This document shows positions 1 through 11,573 of a stretch of 64,000 nucleotides of DNA, piece by piece (the stretch's first letter is position 1; each line of letters starts with the position of its first letter). The notes beneath the pieces are model-generated. The model worked only from the letters and a program-made list of their open reading frames with translations. It was not told the DNA's origin and ran no database searches. Source of the DNA: Leptospira interrogans (GTDB taxonomy: Bacteria > Spirochaetota > Leptospiria > Leptospirales > Leptospiraceae); contig NZ_FTNA01000007.1 in the NCBI RefSeq assembly GCF_900156205.1, positions 137,039 through 201,038 of the forward strand, written 5' to 3'. The position numbers and the translations under genes are program-made.

Positions 1-205
1 TTTCTGTTTTGGAAGGAAATCTCGCAAAATTAAAAGAAGTAAACAAAATTAAAGTTTTATAATTTGTTTAAAAAGCTTTCTAGAAAATTTTTAAAAAATC
101 AACTTTCTTTTTTATTAAAGAATTTGTTTCAAAACCTCAAAGAATTTTAAGCGATAATTCTTTAGAAATTTCTAATCAAATGCAGTAGTTCCTACAAATT
201 AATGT

Positions 206-373
206 AACGTGAGTTTGGTATGCGAAAGCGATTGTAGCGAAAATTCCGAAGGAATTGCAGCATTATGTTGCGACAGCAAGGAGCAACATTGAGTTCAAGC
301 GCGGTCGCGAGCCATTGTATACTATAAAATTTGCGAGCGATTCGCCCAAATATTCTTACGTCGAACTCACGTT
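206..373. repeat. 168-bp element with AACGTGAGTT inverted ends
   Basis: The stretch starts with AACGTGAGTT and ends with its complement AACTCACGTT. Inside are short hairpins (TTCCGAAGGAA; GTTGCGACAGC facing GCAAC) and a more GC-rich composition than its flanks. The end motif recurs singly in many other gaps of the window (near 835, 5950, 10264, 20390, 26822, 27475, 35645). This suggests a dispersed repeat family of which this copy is the most complete here. No coding potential is seen. Confidence 0.5.
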
Positions 374-690
374 CATGTAAGTTCGCGTAAAAGATTCGTT
401 TTATAAAAACCTGATTTTTTCATAAAAAATAAATGTTTAAAAATTCGTAATATACCTTAACCTGTGGGAACTCTCACAAGTTGTGGATTTCACAGTTAAA
501 CTTTAAAAATTGTGGGAACTACTACAAAATATAGAAAGAATCATCGTCCAATCTGATTTTGCACAAAACCGCCATTTTACGATCAGGCCATCGTCAAAAT
601 TTAACCCATTTTAGCATAAGTTCGACAGAGAAAGATTTTTCTAAAAGTATAAGTCCCTACAATTTTAGGATTTGTTTATAAAATCGTGGT
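374..690 (+). repeat. Composite GTGGGAACT repeat, copy 1
   Basis: Ordered blocks: ATTCGTTTTATAAAAA, CTGATTTTTTCATAAAAAA, two GTGGGAACT boxes about 50 bp apart, then a block containing TTTTGCACAAAACCGC and a final AAGTCCCTAC. The same order is present at 26826-27152 and in part at 10010-10270, 19845-20400 and 55740-56060. It is a long dispersed intergenic repeat, not a gene. Confidence 0.65.
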
Positions 691-1277
691 TTGCAGTAGT
701 TCCCACACCTGAATACGACATATTTAATTATTATAAACTTCTATTTTATGAATTGCTGTAGTTCCCACATTTAAGGAATCGATCTATAAAGCTCAGATTC
801 AACTTTTTTCAGAATCATAGGTTTGTTACGCCGAAACTCACGTTACAAATTAGGTCACATTTGGCAACTTGTGAACTTTCAAGCAGTTTTAATCTCGTTC
901 AATTTTTGCTGTAGTTCCCACATTTTTGTGAAACTCAACCGGATCACTCGAAGTAACCAATGCTAAGACGGTTGATAGGCGTAGGGAAACTCAGTAGAAC
1001 ACTTTCAGATTCAGCATCTCACTCCCCGAACTCAATAAACACTTTTTATGGATCGCGTTTTAGATCTCTCGATAGGTCTTAGGACAAACTCAGTTTTGTT
1101 CATAGTGATGTAAATTTTTTAACATTTAATTTATTTTATATAGGTTTCCTTGAATTAGAAATATAAAATTTTTCGACAAGTTTATAGTATGATTTTAAAA
1201 AAATCTAAAGTAAATCAAAAATCCATTATATACTTATTATAGAGAATTTCTATAAAATCCGAATACAACGTTTTCAA

Positions 1278-1379
1278 TAGAGATGTTGAAAAACGAATTC
1301 CCCATCTGTTTTATGGAAACGTCGATTAAAACGAAAACGGTTTTGTTAATTCCCACTATAGAACTTTTTAACAACTCTA
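1278..1379. repeat. MITE-like element family 1, copy A
   Basis: A 102-bp unit with imperfect terminal inverted repeats (left TAGAGATGTTGAAAAA, right TTTTAACAACTCTA) and an internal ATGGAAACGTCGATT block shared with the copies at 3101, 6042 and 20234. It is too short to code for a transposase, so it would have to be moved by an enzyme encoded elsewhere. Confidence 0.7.
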
Positions 1380-1663
1380 TTTTCTTCATGAATCGCCGCT
1401 TTTTGACAACCATCGTTAAATAAAAAATCACTAAAATAATGTTCTTAAACGATTGACCGGACTGAAATCGAATTTAATTTGGATTCATTATGAGCATCTA
1501 ACATTTCTTCTTTTTTCTAAAATAATTCATTTTTTTGAATATTCTATTTTTATTTCATAAGTTGTCTTAAATTTTGAATAACTCTTGTAAAAACCGAATT
1601 CTATAGTCGGTTGCAAGGTAAAAGAGATATGTTTTTAAGACAATCATTAAGGAGATTGTATCG

Positions 1664-2320
1664 ATGCAAAATTCAGACTCGCATTTTTTCGGACCGAACC
1701 CTTCTACTCCTTATCCTTTTCCGGAATTTCCTAGAATCGGTTTTTTAAAAAACTTTATTCAGTCTACTTTGATTGAAGTAGGAGATTATACCTATTACGA
1801 TGATCCGGATGGTCCGGAACATTTTGAAAAGAAAAATGTTCTATATCACTACGATTTTCGAGGAGATAAACTTTTAATCGGAAAATTTTGCGCGATTGCA
1901 ACTGGTGTAAAATTCATCATGAATGGAGCCAATCATAAGACGAGTGCATTCTCTACATTTCCTTTTGCGATTTTTTCAAACGGATGGGAAAAATCCATGC
2001 CTAAACCTGGAGATTTTCCGGATAAAGGAGATACGATTGTAGGTAACGACGTTTGGATTGGAACCAATGCAATCATTCTCCCAGGAATTAAAATTGGAGA
2101 TGGGGCAATTATAGGTGCTTATTCGGTTGTAGCCAGAGATGTTCCGGCTTATACGATCGTTGCCGGAAATCCTTCTCAAGTGATTCGAGAAAGATTTTCT
2201 CCAGAAGTCAAAGAAAAACTTTTAAAATTGAAGTGGTGGGATTGGACTCCTCAAAAGATTACGGATTCATTAGAATTTTTGACAACTCTTGATTTTAAAA
2301 AACTAGATGAATTTGATTAG
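1664..2320 (+). CDS. CatB/Vat-type xenobiotic O-acetyltransferase
   Basis: A 218-residue hexapeptide-repeat acyltransferase, which would transfer acetyl from acetyl-CoA to a hydroxyl of a small molecule. The left-handed beta-helix is seen as the imperfect hexads LIGKFCAIATGVKF and, from about residue 125, IVGNDVWIGTNAIILPGIKIGDGAIIGAYSVVARDVP. Between them is the long loop with NGANHKTSAFSTFPF, whose His is the usual catalytic base of the CatB/Vat group. The C-terminal WWDW with a helical tail is also typical of that group. AAGGAG at 1649-1654 supports the ATG at 1664. It stands alone between repeat-rich gaps. The true substrate cannot be read from sequence, and chloramphenicol or streptogramin resistance should not be assumed. 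Confidence 0.88.
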   Translation: MQNSDSHFFGPNPSTPYPFPEFPRIGFLKNFIQSTLIEVGDYTYYDDPDGPEHFEKKNVLYHYDFRGDKLLIGKFCAIATGVKFIMNGANHKTSAFSTFPFAIFSNGWEKSMPKPGDFPDKGDTIVGNDVWIGTNAIILPGIKIGDGAIIGAYSVVARDVPAYTIVAGNPSQVIRERFSPEVKEKLLKLKWWDWTPQKITDSLEFLTTLDFKKLDEFD

Positions 2321-2567
2321 ACTCGGATGTTGTAAATTCGATTCAAATCATTCGGAAAACTGAGAAACAGAATACAAGAATAAGGAAAGCAGTTTAAGCC
2401 ATCCATAAACCCTTTTTTAAAAATCAGAACAAATTAGTTTTTTAAATTATTATAATATATTGTATTTTTACATAAAATTATATTTTTATAATATTACTAA
2501 ATAAAAGCGATCAATAAAACTGTAACCGCAATCTGATAAAAAGCAAAAATAAATCTCTGCTATTAAA

Positions 2568-2747
2568 ATGGCGGCTTTCGGAGAAAATACATTTTGTAGT
2601 TAAAAATTTTTTCGTATTTTGTCTTTGTTTTTTAGTAATCGTTTCTCCGAAACCGGGCTCTCGGCTTCGGTCAAGTTATTGTGTATTACGGCTATGTATT
2701 TAATTTTTGTAATTTCAATAACTTGACCCCGCGTCGATCCCTGCCGC
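2568..2747 (+). repeat. 180-bp structured repeat, copy 1
   Basis: It matches, in inverted orientation, the stretch 5549-5728, which is also exactly 180 bp. Features in order: ATGGCGGCTTTCGGAGAAAA, an AT-rich block ending TTTTTTAGTAAT, CGTTTCTCCGAAACCGGG, then an internal hairpin whose arms are GGTCAAGTTATTG (2669-2681) and CAATAACTTGACC (2716-2728), then GCGTCGATCCCTGCCGC. TTTCGGAGAAA near the left end and TTTCTCCGAAA in the middle are also complementary. The two copies differ in the hairpin arms by paired changes that keep the stem. Confidence 0.75.
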
Positions 2748-2910
2748 GGCAAAGTATTCTAAGTTCGTATTTTCGTTCTAAATTTTCCACAACCTTATTG
2801 TAAAATATACGGAAGTGGTAGTTCCCACAACACGTCTCATTTTCAATAAAAAACGACTTCTAAAGTCTTTTTGAAAAACTTTGTAGTAATACCAATAAAA
2901 AATCGGGATT

Positions 2911-3081
2911 TTATACGATTCGAACGTATAAAGATAACACCAAAAAATTGATGCTTGATTTTATAAAGATGAATAGGTTTTTAAAAATTTTGTCTAACCT
3001 GAAATGGTTTTCTTTTTCAGAGGAAATTCTAAATTTTGAAACAAGAGCATTTGTAGTATTTTTTATGCGTCCGAGCAGTAA
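2911..3081. repeat. MITE-like element family 2, degenerate copy
   Basis: The right end (TTTTATGCGTCCGAGCAGTAA) and the left part (TTCGAACGTATAAAGATAAC) correspond to the ends of the clearer copies at 26649-26825 and 42560-42738. The interior shares the TTTTGAAACAAG block. The boundaries are approximate. Confidence 0.5.
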
Positions 3082-3100
3082 TATTGCAAGTTTGAATCAT

Positions 3101-3203
3101 TAGAATTGTTGAAAAATTAATTCTCCATCTGTTTCTATTTTATGGAAACCGGCAATTGAAGCAGTTTTGTTAATCGGAACTAGGGAATTTTTCAACAACT
3201 CTA
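3101..3203. repeat. MITE-like element family 1, copy B
   Basis: 103 bp. The left end is TAGAATTGTTGAAAAATTAA and the right end AATTTTTCAACAACTCTA, forming a near-perfect terminal inverted repeat. The interior ATGGAAACCGGCAATTGAAG resembles copies A, C and D. Confidence 0.75.
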
Positions 3204-3322
3204 TTTTTTAGAAATCGGGTTAAATACGGATTTAGAGTTTGGACTTGATAACATAAAAAATAAAGTAGGATTATTTCAGGCTTTAAAAGAAAAAACATTC
3301 TTGAAGTTGCAGACTAAAATAT

Positions 3323-3643
3323 ATGAGTAAAAAAAAATATTCTAAAAATCATACAGACCAAATCGAAATATTAAAAGAATTTCAGACCTTGCCCGGAGTC
3401 GGAAAATCGGTCTCGATGGATTATTGGAATTTAGGTTTTAGAAGTTTAGAAGAAATTCGCATTGCAGATCCAGAGAAATTATATGTCCTTTGTTGTAAAT
3501 TACATGGAGGATATGTAGATCGATGTATGCTCTATGTATTTCGTTGTGTTCATTATTCTTTAAATACTAAAAAACCAAATTCAGAAAAGTTAAAGTGGTG
3601 GAATTGGAAAGATACCGAAAAAAATCAAAAATCCAAACGATAA
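3323..3643 (+). CDS. Helix-hairpin-helix protein of the Cdd1 / 'pathogenicity locus' type
   Basis: A 106-residue protein whose core (about residues 15-75) reads LKEFQTLPGVGKSVSMDYW, then LGFRSLEEIRIADPEKLY, then GGYVDRCMLYVFRCVHY. The LPGVGKS segment is a helix-hairpin-helix DNA-binding turn. The ADPEkLY, DRC and VFRC motifs match the small family I know as Cdd1 (PF11731, from memory). Its exact role is unknown; non-specific DNA binding is the reasonable expectation. The lysine-rich ends also fit nucleic acid contact. No good ribosome binding site precedes the ATG. The gene converges on the envelope-protein gene, and the two 3' ends overlap by 19 bp. Confidence 0.75.
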   Translation: MSKKKYSKNHTDQIEILKEFQTLPGVGKSVSMDYWNLGFRSLEEIRIADPEKLYVLCCKLHGGYVDRCMLYVFRCVHYSLNTKKPNSEKLKWWNWKDTEKNQKSKR

Positions 3644-4926
3644 TTGACTCCAACTTGAACATAAGTTAAAATCGTTTTAGATTCGTATAACATAGGAATC
3701 AAAATTTTCGGCCCGAAAATTTTCAATGCAAGCTGATCCGGATCGCCTTCGTTTTCGGTGATATAACCGGTTTGAAGCGTATTCTTTAAATTCATGTTAC
3801 TCGTTTCCATAAATAAACTCCAGTTTCCCATTAACTTTGTGGAAAGTCTAAAATTGATTTCGGTTCCTATGGATTTCCATCGGTAATCTAAACCAAATTG
3901 ATTTAAACGGAGCATTTGGTTGGAACTGTCCATTCTATATTCATTATTTCTAAAAGAAGAAGGGCTTGTCATATCTAGATGGAGAATTTGACCTTGTAGG
4001 GAAAATCGCTTCAAAAATTTCCATTCAAATCCAATTCCAAGACTATATCCCTTATGATGACTAGAATATTCGCGAAAACTAATGCGACTAGGATCGATTC
4101 CACTTCCAGTTTTTTGACCGATACTATCTACTTCTTGACTGGTTCTAGTCCACATCCTTTCTATTCCTCCCAAAATTTGCAGATCCAAAACCGGATGTGG
4201 ATAAGGGGTAAAACCAACACGAGAAGAAACTTTTTGAAATTTAGTATTCATCTCTCCTAAGATGGCGTTAACCGTTCTTTCTCCGGAAGATTCCGATTCT
4301 GAACTGGTTCCGAATGCGAGGGTTTGAAATCCGTTTACGTCTATATTTTGTTTTGTTTCTGTTCCTCGTAGTTCGAACGTTAATCGATTCCAAACATATC
4401 GGAGTCGAGTCGTAGAGCCACTGTTAGGTGTTTTATAAGGATTGGTAAGGATTTCCGCTTGTCCCGAACTGCTAAAGGCCAAACCGGCGTATTGAATGGT
4501 TTGATAAAAAGGCCTCAACTCCGATTGCTCGGTACCGTTTCCGATTCCGAAAGAAACATCCAAATAATGTCTTTTTGAATCTATCAGTTCCTGTTCTCTT
4601 TTTTTAGAGTTTTCTAATTTGGATTTTTGTTTTTCGGCTAACTCAGCAAGTTCTTTTGATTTTCTCTTTTTTTCTTCTTCTTTATTTTTAGTTTCTTCTT
4701 TTTTAGAGATCGGCTCTGTAATTTTCGAAAAAGATATTTTTTGAATGCTCGATTTCTGAAAAACTTTTGTGGTTCCGTCCGAAAGTCTAAACGTGACCGT
4801 TTCTTTATCTTGGTTTAATATATTTCCTTCTATTTTTTTTCCGGACTTTAAAAGAACGGTTTCGCTTTTAAGTGAAACCGTTACGGTTAAAAAAATTATG
4901 ATCCAATAAGAAATAAATTTTTTCAT
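3625..4926 (-). CDS. Secreted envelope protein, probable beta-barrel
   Basis: About 433 residues from the ATG at 4926. I prefer this to the in-frame ATG at 4962 because a normal signal peptide (MKKFISYWIIIFLTVTVSLKS) begins exactly there. The mature N-terminus VLLKSGKKIEGNILNQDKET with FRLSDGTTKVF looks like a small beta domain often found in Leptospira proteins. A charged coiled-coil linker follows, very rich in K and E (about residues 75-120). The rest is an alternation of short amphipathic strands ending LTYVQVGVNYRLDF; the terminal F and alternating pattern suggest outer-membrane insertion. No enzyme motif is seen, and the function is unknown. The gene lies between the two copies of the 180-bp inverted repeat. 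Confidence 0.65.
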   Translation of the reverse strand: MKKFISYWIIIFLTVTVSLKSETVLLKSGKKIEGNILNQDKETVTFRLSDGTTKVFQKSSIQKISFSKITEPISKKEETKNKEEEKKRKSKELAELAEKQKSKLENSKKREQELIDSKRHYLDVSFGIGNGTEQSELRPFYQTIQYAGLAFSSSGQAEILTNPYKTPNSGSTTRLRYVWNRLTFELRGTETKQNIDVNGFQTLAFGTSSESESSGERTVNAILGEMNTKFQKVSSRVGFTPYPHPVLDLQILGGIERMWTRTSQEVDSIGQKTGSGIDPSRISFREYSSHHKGYSLGIGFEWKFLKRFSLQGQILHLDMTSPSSFRNNEYRMDSSNQMLRLNQFGLDYRWKSIGTEINFRLSTKLMGNWSLFMETSNMNLKNTLQTGYITENEGDPDQLALKIFGPKILIPMLYESKTILTYVQVGVNYRLDF

Positions 4927-5548
4927 AAAATTTATTTTTACAAATAAGGTATCGGGAATCATAACACATTGTTTGAATCCTGCAATACGATTTAATTTTC
5001 TAAAAATGAATTTTAATGAAAAAGAGTTTGAAACTTTTTGAATTGTTTTTTGATTTTGCGGATAATTTATGAGAAATGATGGATTACATTTTTATAATCG
5101 TGAAAAGCAATATAGAATTGGTACAATTTTTATCGTCTAAAAGAGTTTTAAAATGAAGAATCGATTTTTATGATACCTTTAGCAAGAGCAATAAAATAGA
5201 AATACTAAAATCCCGAGTTTAACGACGTATTTGTTTTAGAGTTCATGATACTTAGAACTTGTCCCAAAATCTCAAAGAATTTTACACGATCATTCTTTAG
5301 AAATTTTTAATAAAATGCAGTAGTTTCTACAAATTAAGTCACATTCGACAGCTTGCAAACTTTTGAGTAGTTCTAATGTCGTTAAATTTTCGTAGTAGCC
5401 CCCACATTGGACAGTTTCGGGGCAAACTCTGAGTGAAAAAACGAAATAAACTCATTTCTATAAAACCCAACATAACAACTTCAGCAAAGATCATATTACT
5501 TTTTAGTATATCAAATTTTAAGAATACAATATTTTTCGAAATTACAAA

Positions 5549-5728
5549 GCGGCAGGGATCGACGCGGGGTCAATAAATTGTTAAAAGAAAACTCTCTCAC
5601 TTTTTTATTTTTTTCAATTTATTGACCGGAGCCGAGAGCCCGGTTTCGGAGAAACAATTACTAAAAAACAAAGACAAAATACGAAAAAAATTCTAGCTAC
5701 AAAATGTTTTTTCTCCGAAAGCCGCCAT
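5549..5728 (-). repeat. 180-bp structured repeat, copy 2 (inverted)
   Basis: Reverse-complement partner of 2568-2747, with the same length and the same order of blocks. Its internal hairpin arms are GGTCAATAAATTG (5568-5580) and CAATTTATTGACC (5615-5627). Relative to copy 1, three base pairs of the stem have changed on both arms together. The 34-nt loop has the same length but an unrelated sequence. Confidence 0.75.
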
Positions 5729-6041
5729 TCAAAGATCTGTATTACACAATACCGCTCCTAAAAACAGAATTGTAAGACAAAAATTTCCAGAAAAGTCAAT
5801 CAATCACATTATAATTTTCTAAAATACTAATTTACTATTGTTTTTAGAAAAAAACAATAGCGGTTTTGTCGATTCTGTTTTCCAAATGATCCTTTCGCGT
5901 GGAAAAATTCCGGATCTTGAAAATTTCGCTATGAAATCTTAATTTGTAGTCCTGAGCTCACGTTATATCTATAGCTGATCTAAAAACCTTAAAATCAATC
6001 CTCTTAGAATCTCCAACAAAATTTGGTAGTTCCCACAGTAT

Positions 6042-6143
6042 TAGAATTGTTGAAAAATTAATTCTCTATGGGTTTTCGTTGTATGGAAACGGTCGATTGA
6101 AGCGTTTTGTTAATTGTTGCTATGGAATTTTTCAACAACTCTA
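6042..6143. repeat. MITE-like element family 1, copy C
   Basis: 102 bp with ends TAGAATTGTTGAAAAATTAA and AATTTTTCAACAACTCTA, almost the same as copy B. It is inserted beside an AGTTCCCACA box. Confidence 0.75.
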
Positions 6144-6250
6144 TTAAAGATTATAGTTTTTTAGTATTCTTTTGTTATTATAATTTCTGTATGAGTCCCG
6201 CCATTTTGTGAAACTCAATCGGGTTGTTTGATAGTTTTTGGGACAAACTC

Positions 6251-7885
6251 TTAAGTTTCTGCCAAAACGGGACCACCAGATAAACGTTTGTAAAATTCAG
6301 CGCCTTCTCTTTCTAGGAAGTCTTCGTAAGTTCCTTTAAAATCACGGATTCCTTCGGTGGAAACTTCTATCACACGGGTCGCAAGTGAAGATACGAACTC
6401 TCGATCGTGAGAAACGAATATTACGGTTCCTTCAAATATGGAAAGGGCATAATTCAAAGCTTCTATCGTTTCCAAATCCAAATGGTTCGTAGGTTCGTCC
6501 AGGGCCAAAAGGTTATCTCCGGAAATGATCATCCTTCCGATGATCAGCCTGGATTTTTCTCCTCCAGAAAGTACACTAGTCGGTTTTTTGGCCATATCCC
6601 CGCTGAACAACATTCTTCCTAATATCGCCCTGATTTCCTCCATCTCGGTTCCTGGATCAGCGTATCTGTAAAGCCAGTCTACAAGCGTATCAGCATCTTC
6701 TAATATACCTTCTCTATGATCCTGTGGAAAAATAGAAGAAGTGACCGAATCTCCCATTGCCACCTTTCCATTATCTGGTTCGATCTGTTTCATTAACGTT
6801 TTTAAAAGAGTCGTTTTTCCAACACCGTTGGTTCCGATGATTGCGATCTTTTCACCTTTAGTAATGTTGATCGTAAAATCCTTGAAGATGGGTCTATCGT
6901 AAGACTTGGAAATATTTTCTGCTAGGATCACGTCCTTTCCAAGTGTCTTTTTCATTTTAAAACGAATATAAGGTGAAACCCTAGAAGAAGGTTTAACATC
7001 GTCTAACTTGATTTTTTCTATCTGCTTTTGTCTAGAAGTAGCTTGTTTGGACTTACTCGCGTTTGCACTAAATCTATTTACGAAATCTTGTAGTTCGGCG
7101 ATCTTTTCTTTCTTACGTTTGTTTTCGTCTAACAGACGTTCACGGGCCATCGTAGAAGCTTCCATAAAGTCGTCATAGTTGCCCGGATAAACTGTTAAGG
7201 ATTGATAATCTAAATCCGCAATATGAGTCGCTATCGAATTGATAAAGTGACGGTCGTGGGAAATTACGATCACCACTCCGCGGTAGTTGGTTAAAAATTC
7301 CTCTAACCAATGAATGGTCTTAATATCCAAGTGGTTGGTAGGTTCATCTAAAAGAAGTATATCCGGTTTTTGAAATAATACCTGAGCCAAAAGAACCCTC
7401 AGTTTAAATCCTCCCGTTAAATAGGCAAGGGTTTGAGTATGACTTGAGGTAGGAATTCCTAATCCTTCTAACAATTCCCCTGCGGTGCTTTCCGCTTCGT
7501 ATCCGCCTAGTTCTCCGTATTTTTCTTCCAGTTCGGAAACTCTGATTCCATCTTCATCGGACATCTCCGGTTTAGAATAGATCGCATCTCTTTCTTGAGA
7601 AACTTCCCAAAGTTCTTTGTCTCCCATGATGACTGTATTCAAAACGGTTTCATTTTCATACTCGTAGTGATCTTGTTTTAAATATCCTAATTTTAAACCC
7701 GCGTCTATAGAAACAGAACCACTCGCCGCTTGCTCTATCCCAGCGAGAATTTTCATAAACGTGGATTTTCCGGAACCGTTTGCTCCGATCAATCCGTATC
7801 TGCAATTTTCCTTAAACTTTACGGTAACGTTCTCAAAAAGTATCTTTTTACCAAAGTTTAGAGTCAATCCGGAAGTGCTGATCAT
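6251..7885 (-). CDS. ybiT: ABC-F family ATPase, YbiT type
   Basis: A 544-residue soluble protein with two ABC domains and no membrane segments, which is the ABC-F layout; these proteins act on ribosomes. First domain: Walker A GANGSGKST (residues 34-42), signature LTGGFKLRVLLAQ, Walker B ILLLDEPTNHLD. Second domain: Walker A GTNGVGKTT, signature LSGGEKSRL, DEPTNHLD again. The charged linker contains RFSANASKSKQATSRQKQIE, and the TVIMGDKELWEV and PEMSDEDG segments agree closely with what I remember of E. coli YbiT, so the subgroup is more certain than usual. The first signature has LTGG instead of LSGG. It is divergent from the OmpA-family gene at 7986. Its physiological role, probably translation under stress, is inference. 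Confidence 0.92.
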   Translation of the reverse strand: MISTSGLTLNFGKKILFENVTVKFKENCRYGLIGANGSGKSTFMKILAGIEQAASGSVSIDAGLKLGYLKQDHYEYENETVLNTVIMGDKELWEVSQERDAIYSKPEMSDEDGIRVSELEEKYGELGGYEAESTAGELLEGLGIPTSSHTQTLAYLTGGFKLRVLLAQVLFQKPDILLLDEPTNHLDIKTIHWLEEFLTNYRGVVIVISHDRHFINSIATHIADLDYQSLTVYPGNYDDFMEASTMARERLLDENKRKKEKIAELQDFVNRFSANASKSKQATSRQKQIEKIKLDDVKPSSRVSPYIRFKMKKTLGKDVILAENISKSYDRPIFKDFTINITKGEKIAIIGTNGVGKTTLLKTLMKQIEPDNGKVAMGDSVTSSIFPQDHREGILEDADTLVDWLYRYADPGTEMEEIRAILGRMLFSGDMAKKPTSVLSGGEKSRLIIGRMIISGDNLLALDEPTNHLDLETIEALNYALSIFEGTVIFVSHDREFVSSLATRVIEVSTEGIRDFKGTYEDFLEREGAEFYKRLSGGPVLAET

Positions 7886-7985
7886 TTAGGATACCTGCCT
7901 GATGACCATGATTTTCAAAATAGGGTTTTTTGCCAATAAAAAGTAGAATTAAGTACTTTTGAAATTCTACCGAAGTTGAAAACGT

Positions 7986-9968
<1,983 letters not shown>

Positions 9969-11573
9969 AACTTTTTTATATTTTGGATATTGAACGTGTG
10001 TTCGGTGCAAGGATTCATTTTATAAAAAACTGATTTTTTCATAAAAAATAAATGTGGGAACTCCCCGACTCGAATCTTAAAAAATGAATATTTAAAAATT
10101 TATTATGTAACTGAATCTGTGGGAACTCACAAATCTATATTTTACGATAAAACTTTGAATTGTGGGAACTCCACCGTTTTTTACCTTTAAAAATTAGAAT
10201 CAATGATTTCCATAAATGTAGGAATTACTACTTTTAGAAAAATTTTTCTAGTTTTTCTTAAGTCGAACTCACGTCATTTATTACCGTACGTATAGAAATA
10301 GTATCCAAAAATTAATGGACTCTTTTACTAAGAGTTTATCTCAAAACCTCAAGGAATTTTACGCTATAATTCTTTAGAAATTTTTAATATTCTACAGTAG
10401 TTCCTACAAATTAAATTGCATTTAGCAATTTGTGAAGTTTCAAGCCGTCTAATGTAGTTCAATTTTCATAGTAGTTCCCACATTTTTGCGAAACTCAATC
10501 AGGCCACTTAGAGTCTCGCTTCTATGCGCGCTCTGCAGGTCAGTGGAAACTCAGCAGACACCTCTTTATCATAACCTTACCCACAAATAATTGGATCTCA
10601 AGATCTATCGTCGGAATTACGACAAAATCTTCTGTAAAACTTAGTTCCCACCCCACAACGCGATTCATAAAGAGCGTTGTGTTGAGTTTTCCAACGCGAC
10701 CCATAGGAAAGCGTTGTGCTGAGTTTTCCCTATTTTTGGGTGGGGGAGGAGGTGGAAAGGTTTTCTTTATCAGAAAAACATACTTTTTACAAGTAAAAAG
10801 ACTCATTCTTGTCGGAACACTTGAAAAATGTGCCTTTTTGAGCCCAGAACGGCGATCCATAGAAAGCCCGTTCTGTTGAGTTCATTCTGATTCTAAAATC
10901 CTATTCAACTTGTGGGGTTGGTGATGCCTCTTTATGGATCGGCGTTTAGGACAAACTCTGACATGCAGAAGTTCTTAAGAATTTCGTTTAATCAGGATTA
11001 TTGGGTTTTGTAAGAGTTCCCACAATTTTAAGTTTTACTGCAAAATTGCAAATTTCAGGAGTTCCTAGAATTGTTTAACAAGAAAACCTGAATGGAATAC
11101 AAGAATACGCTTTAGAAAAATATTATGTCTTTTAAACGTAAGAGTTCCCACATTTTTGAGGCCAGAAATAAGAAAAATTAAGTGGGTTCCCCTCCCCTGT
11201 GAACGTAAAAAAGATTGAAGCAAAAGAACCAGCAAAACGCTCTTTTAAACTCAGCGTTTCATTTCTGGAACTCAATAAAACACCTCCTGAATGCCGATCC
11301 TTAAAGACATTCTCTGAGTTTTCCAAATCGCGCTCTATAATCAATTAAAACAAAAGATGAATATTGTATAACATTTCTTTCATGCAATTTATTGACTGAA
11401 ACGAAAAGCGCAGTCTGACAATGCCAGATTCGCCCATATTTTCTTTTGCAGAGTTCGCATTATTTAGTGTAGACTATCGGATTGGATAATTAATTCTGTA
11501 GCTTAGATCAGAATGCTAAAATCATCTTCTTATTCTAACTCTTATTATATATACATTGCTCATAACATAAAAC
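9969..11573. repeat. Repeat-filled intergenic region
   Basis: No gene is supported. Contents: a partial composite GTGGGAACT repeat (10010-10270) ending in AACTCACGT, a truncated left end of family 2 (about 10277-10330), AGTTCCCACA boxes (about 10475, 10645, 11010, 11145), a hairpin-forming 36-37 bp unit in tandem (10657-10729) with a third relative at 10848-10883, and a G-rich tract at 10738-10760. Open frames at 10540-10860 (minus) and 10679-10879 (plus) lie over these repeats and are not believable genes. Confidence 0.65.
10657..10729. repeat. Tandem hairpin unit (36 + 37 bp)
   Basis: Two adjacent units each begin AACGCGA, contain CATA then GCGTTGTG, and end TGAGTTTTCC. AACGC and GCGTT within each unit can pair. 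A third relative with changed but still complementary arms (AACGG and CCGTT) is at 10848-10883. Related pieces in the opposite orientation (TTTTTATGGATCGCGTTT) are near 1040 and 10930. Confidence 0.6.

Larger units (their letters stand above)
1..1663. repeat. Repeat-filled intergenic region
   Basis: No convincing gene is seen in this 1.66-kb stretch. It holds an inverted-repeat element bounded by AACGTGAGTT (206-373), one copy of the long composite GTGGGAACT repeat (about 374-680), three AGTTCCCACA boxes in the opposite orientation (about 690-710, 755-775, 905-925), and one copy of the roughly 102-bp GAGTTGTTGAAAAA element (1278-1379). The only open frame of note (1237-1431, minus) mostly lies in that last element and has no ribosome binding site or recognisable product. 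Confidence 0.7.
2321..3322. repeat. Repeat-filled intergenic region
   Basis: No gene is seen. It contains the 180-bp structured repeat (2568-2747), one AGTTCCCACA box near 2820, a family 2 element (about 2911-3081) and a family 1 element (3101-3203) only 20 bp after it. Confidence 0.65.
4963..6250. repeat. Repeat-filled intergenic region
   Basis: No gene is supported. The stretch holds degenerate GTGGGAACT blocks (5280-5420), the second copy of the 180-bp structured repeat (5549-5728), a single AACTCACGTT-type end near 5950, an AGTTCCCACA box at about 6027, and family 1 element copy C (6042-6143). Confidence 0.65.

Noticed and set aside
10540..10860. A 106-codon minus-strand frame with PPPPPPK
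   Set aside because: It covers the hairpin units and the G-rich tract and has no start signal; the proline run is simply the complement of the G tract.
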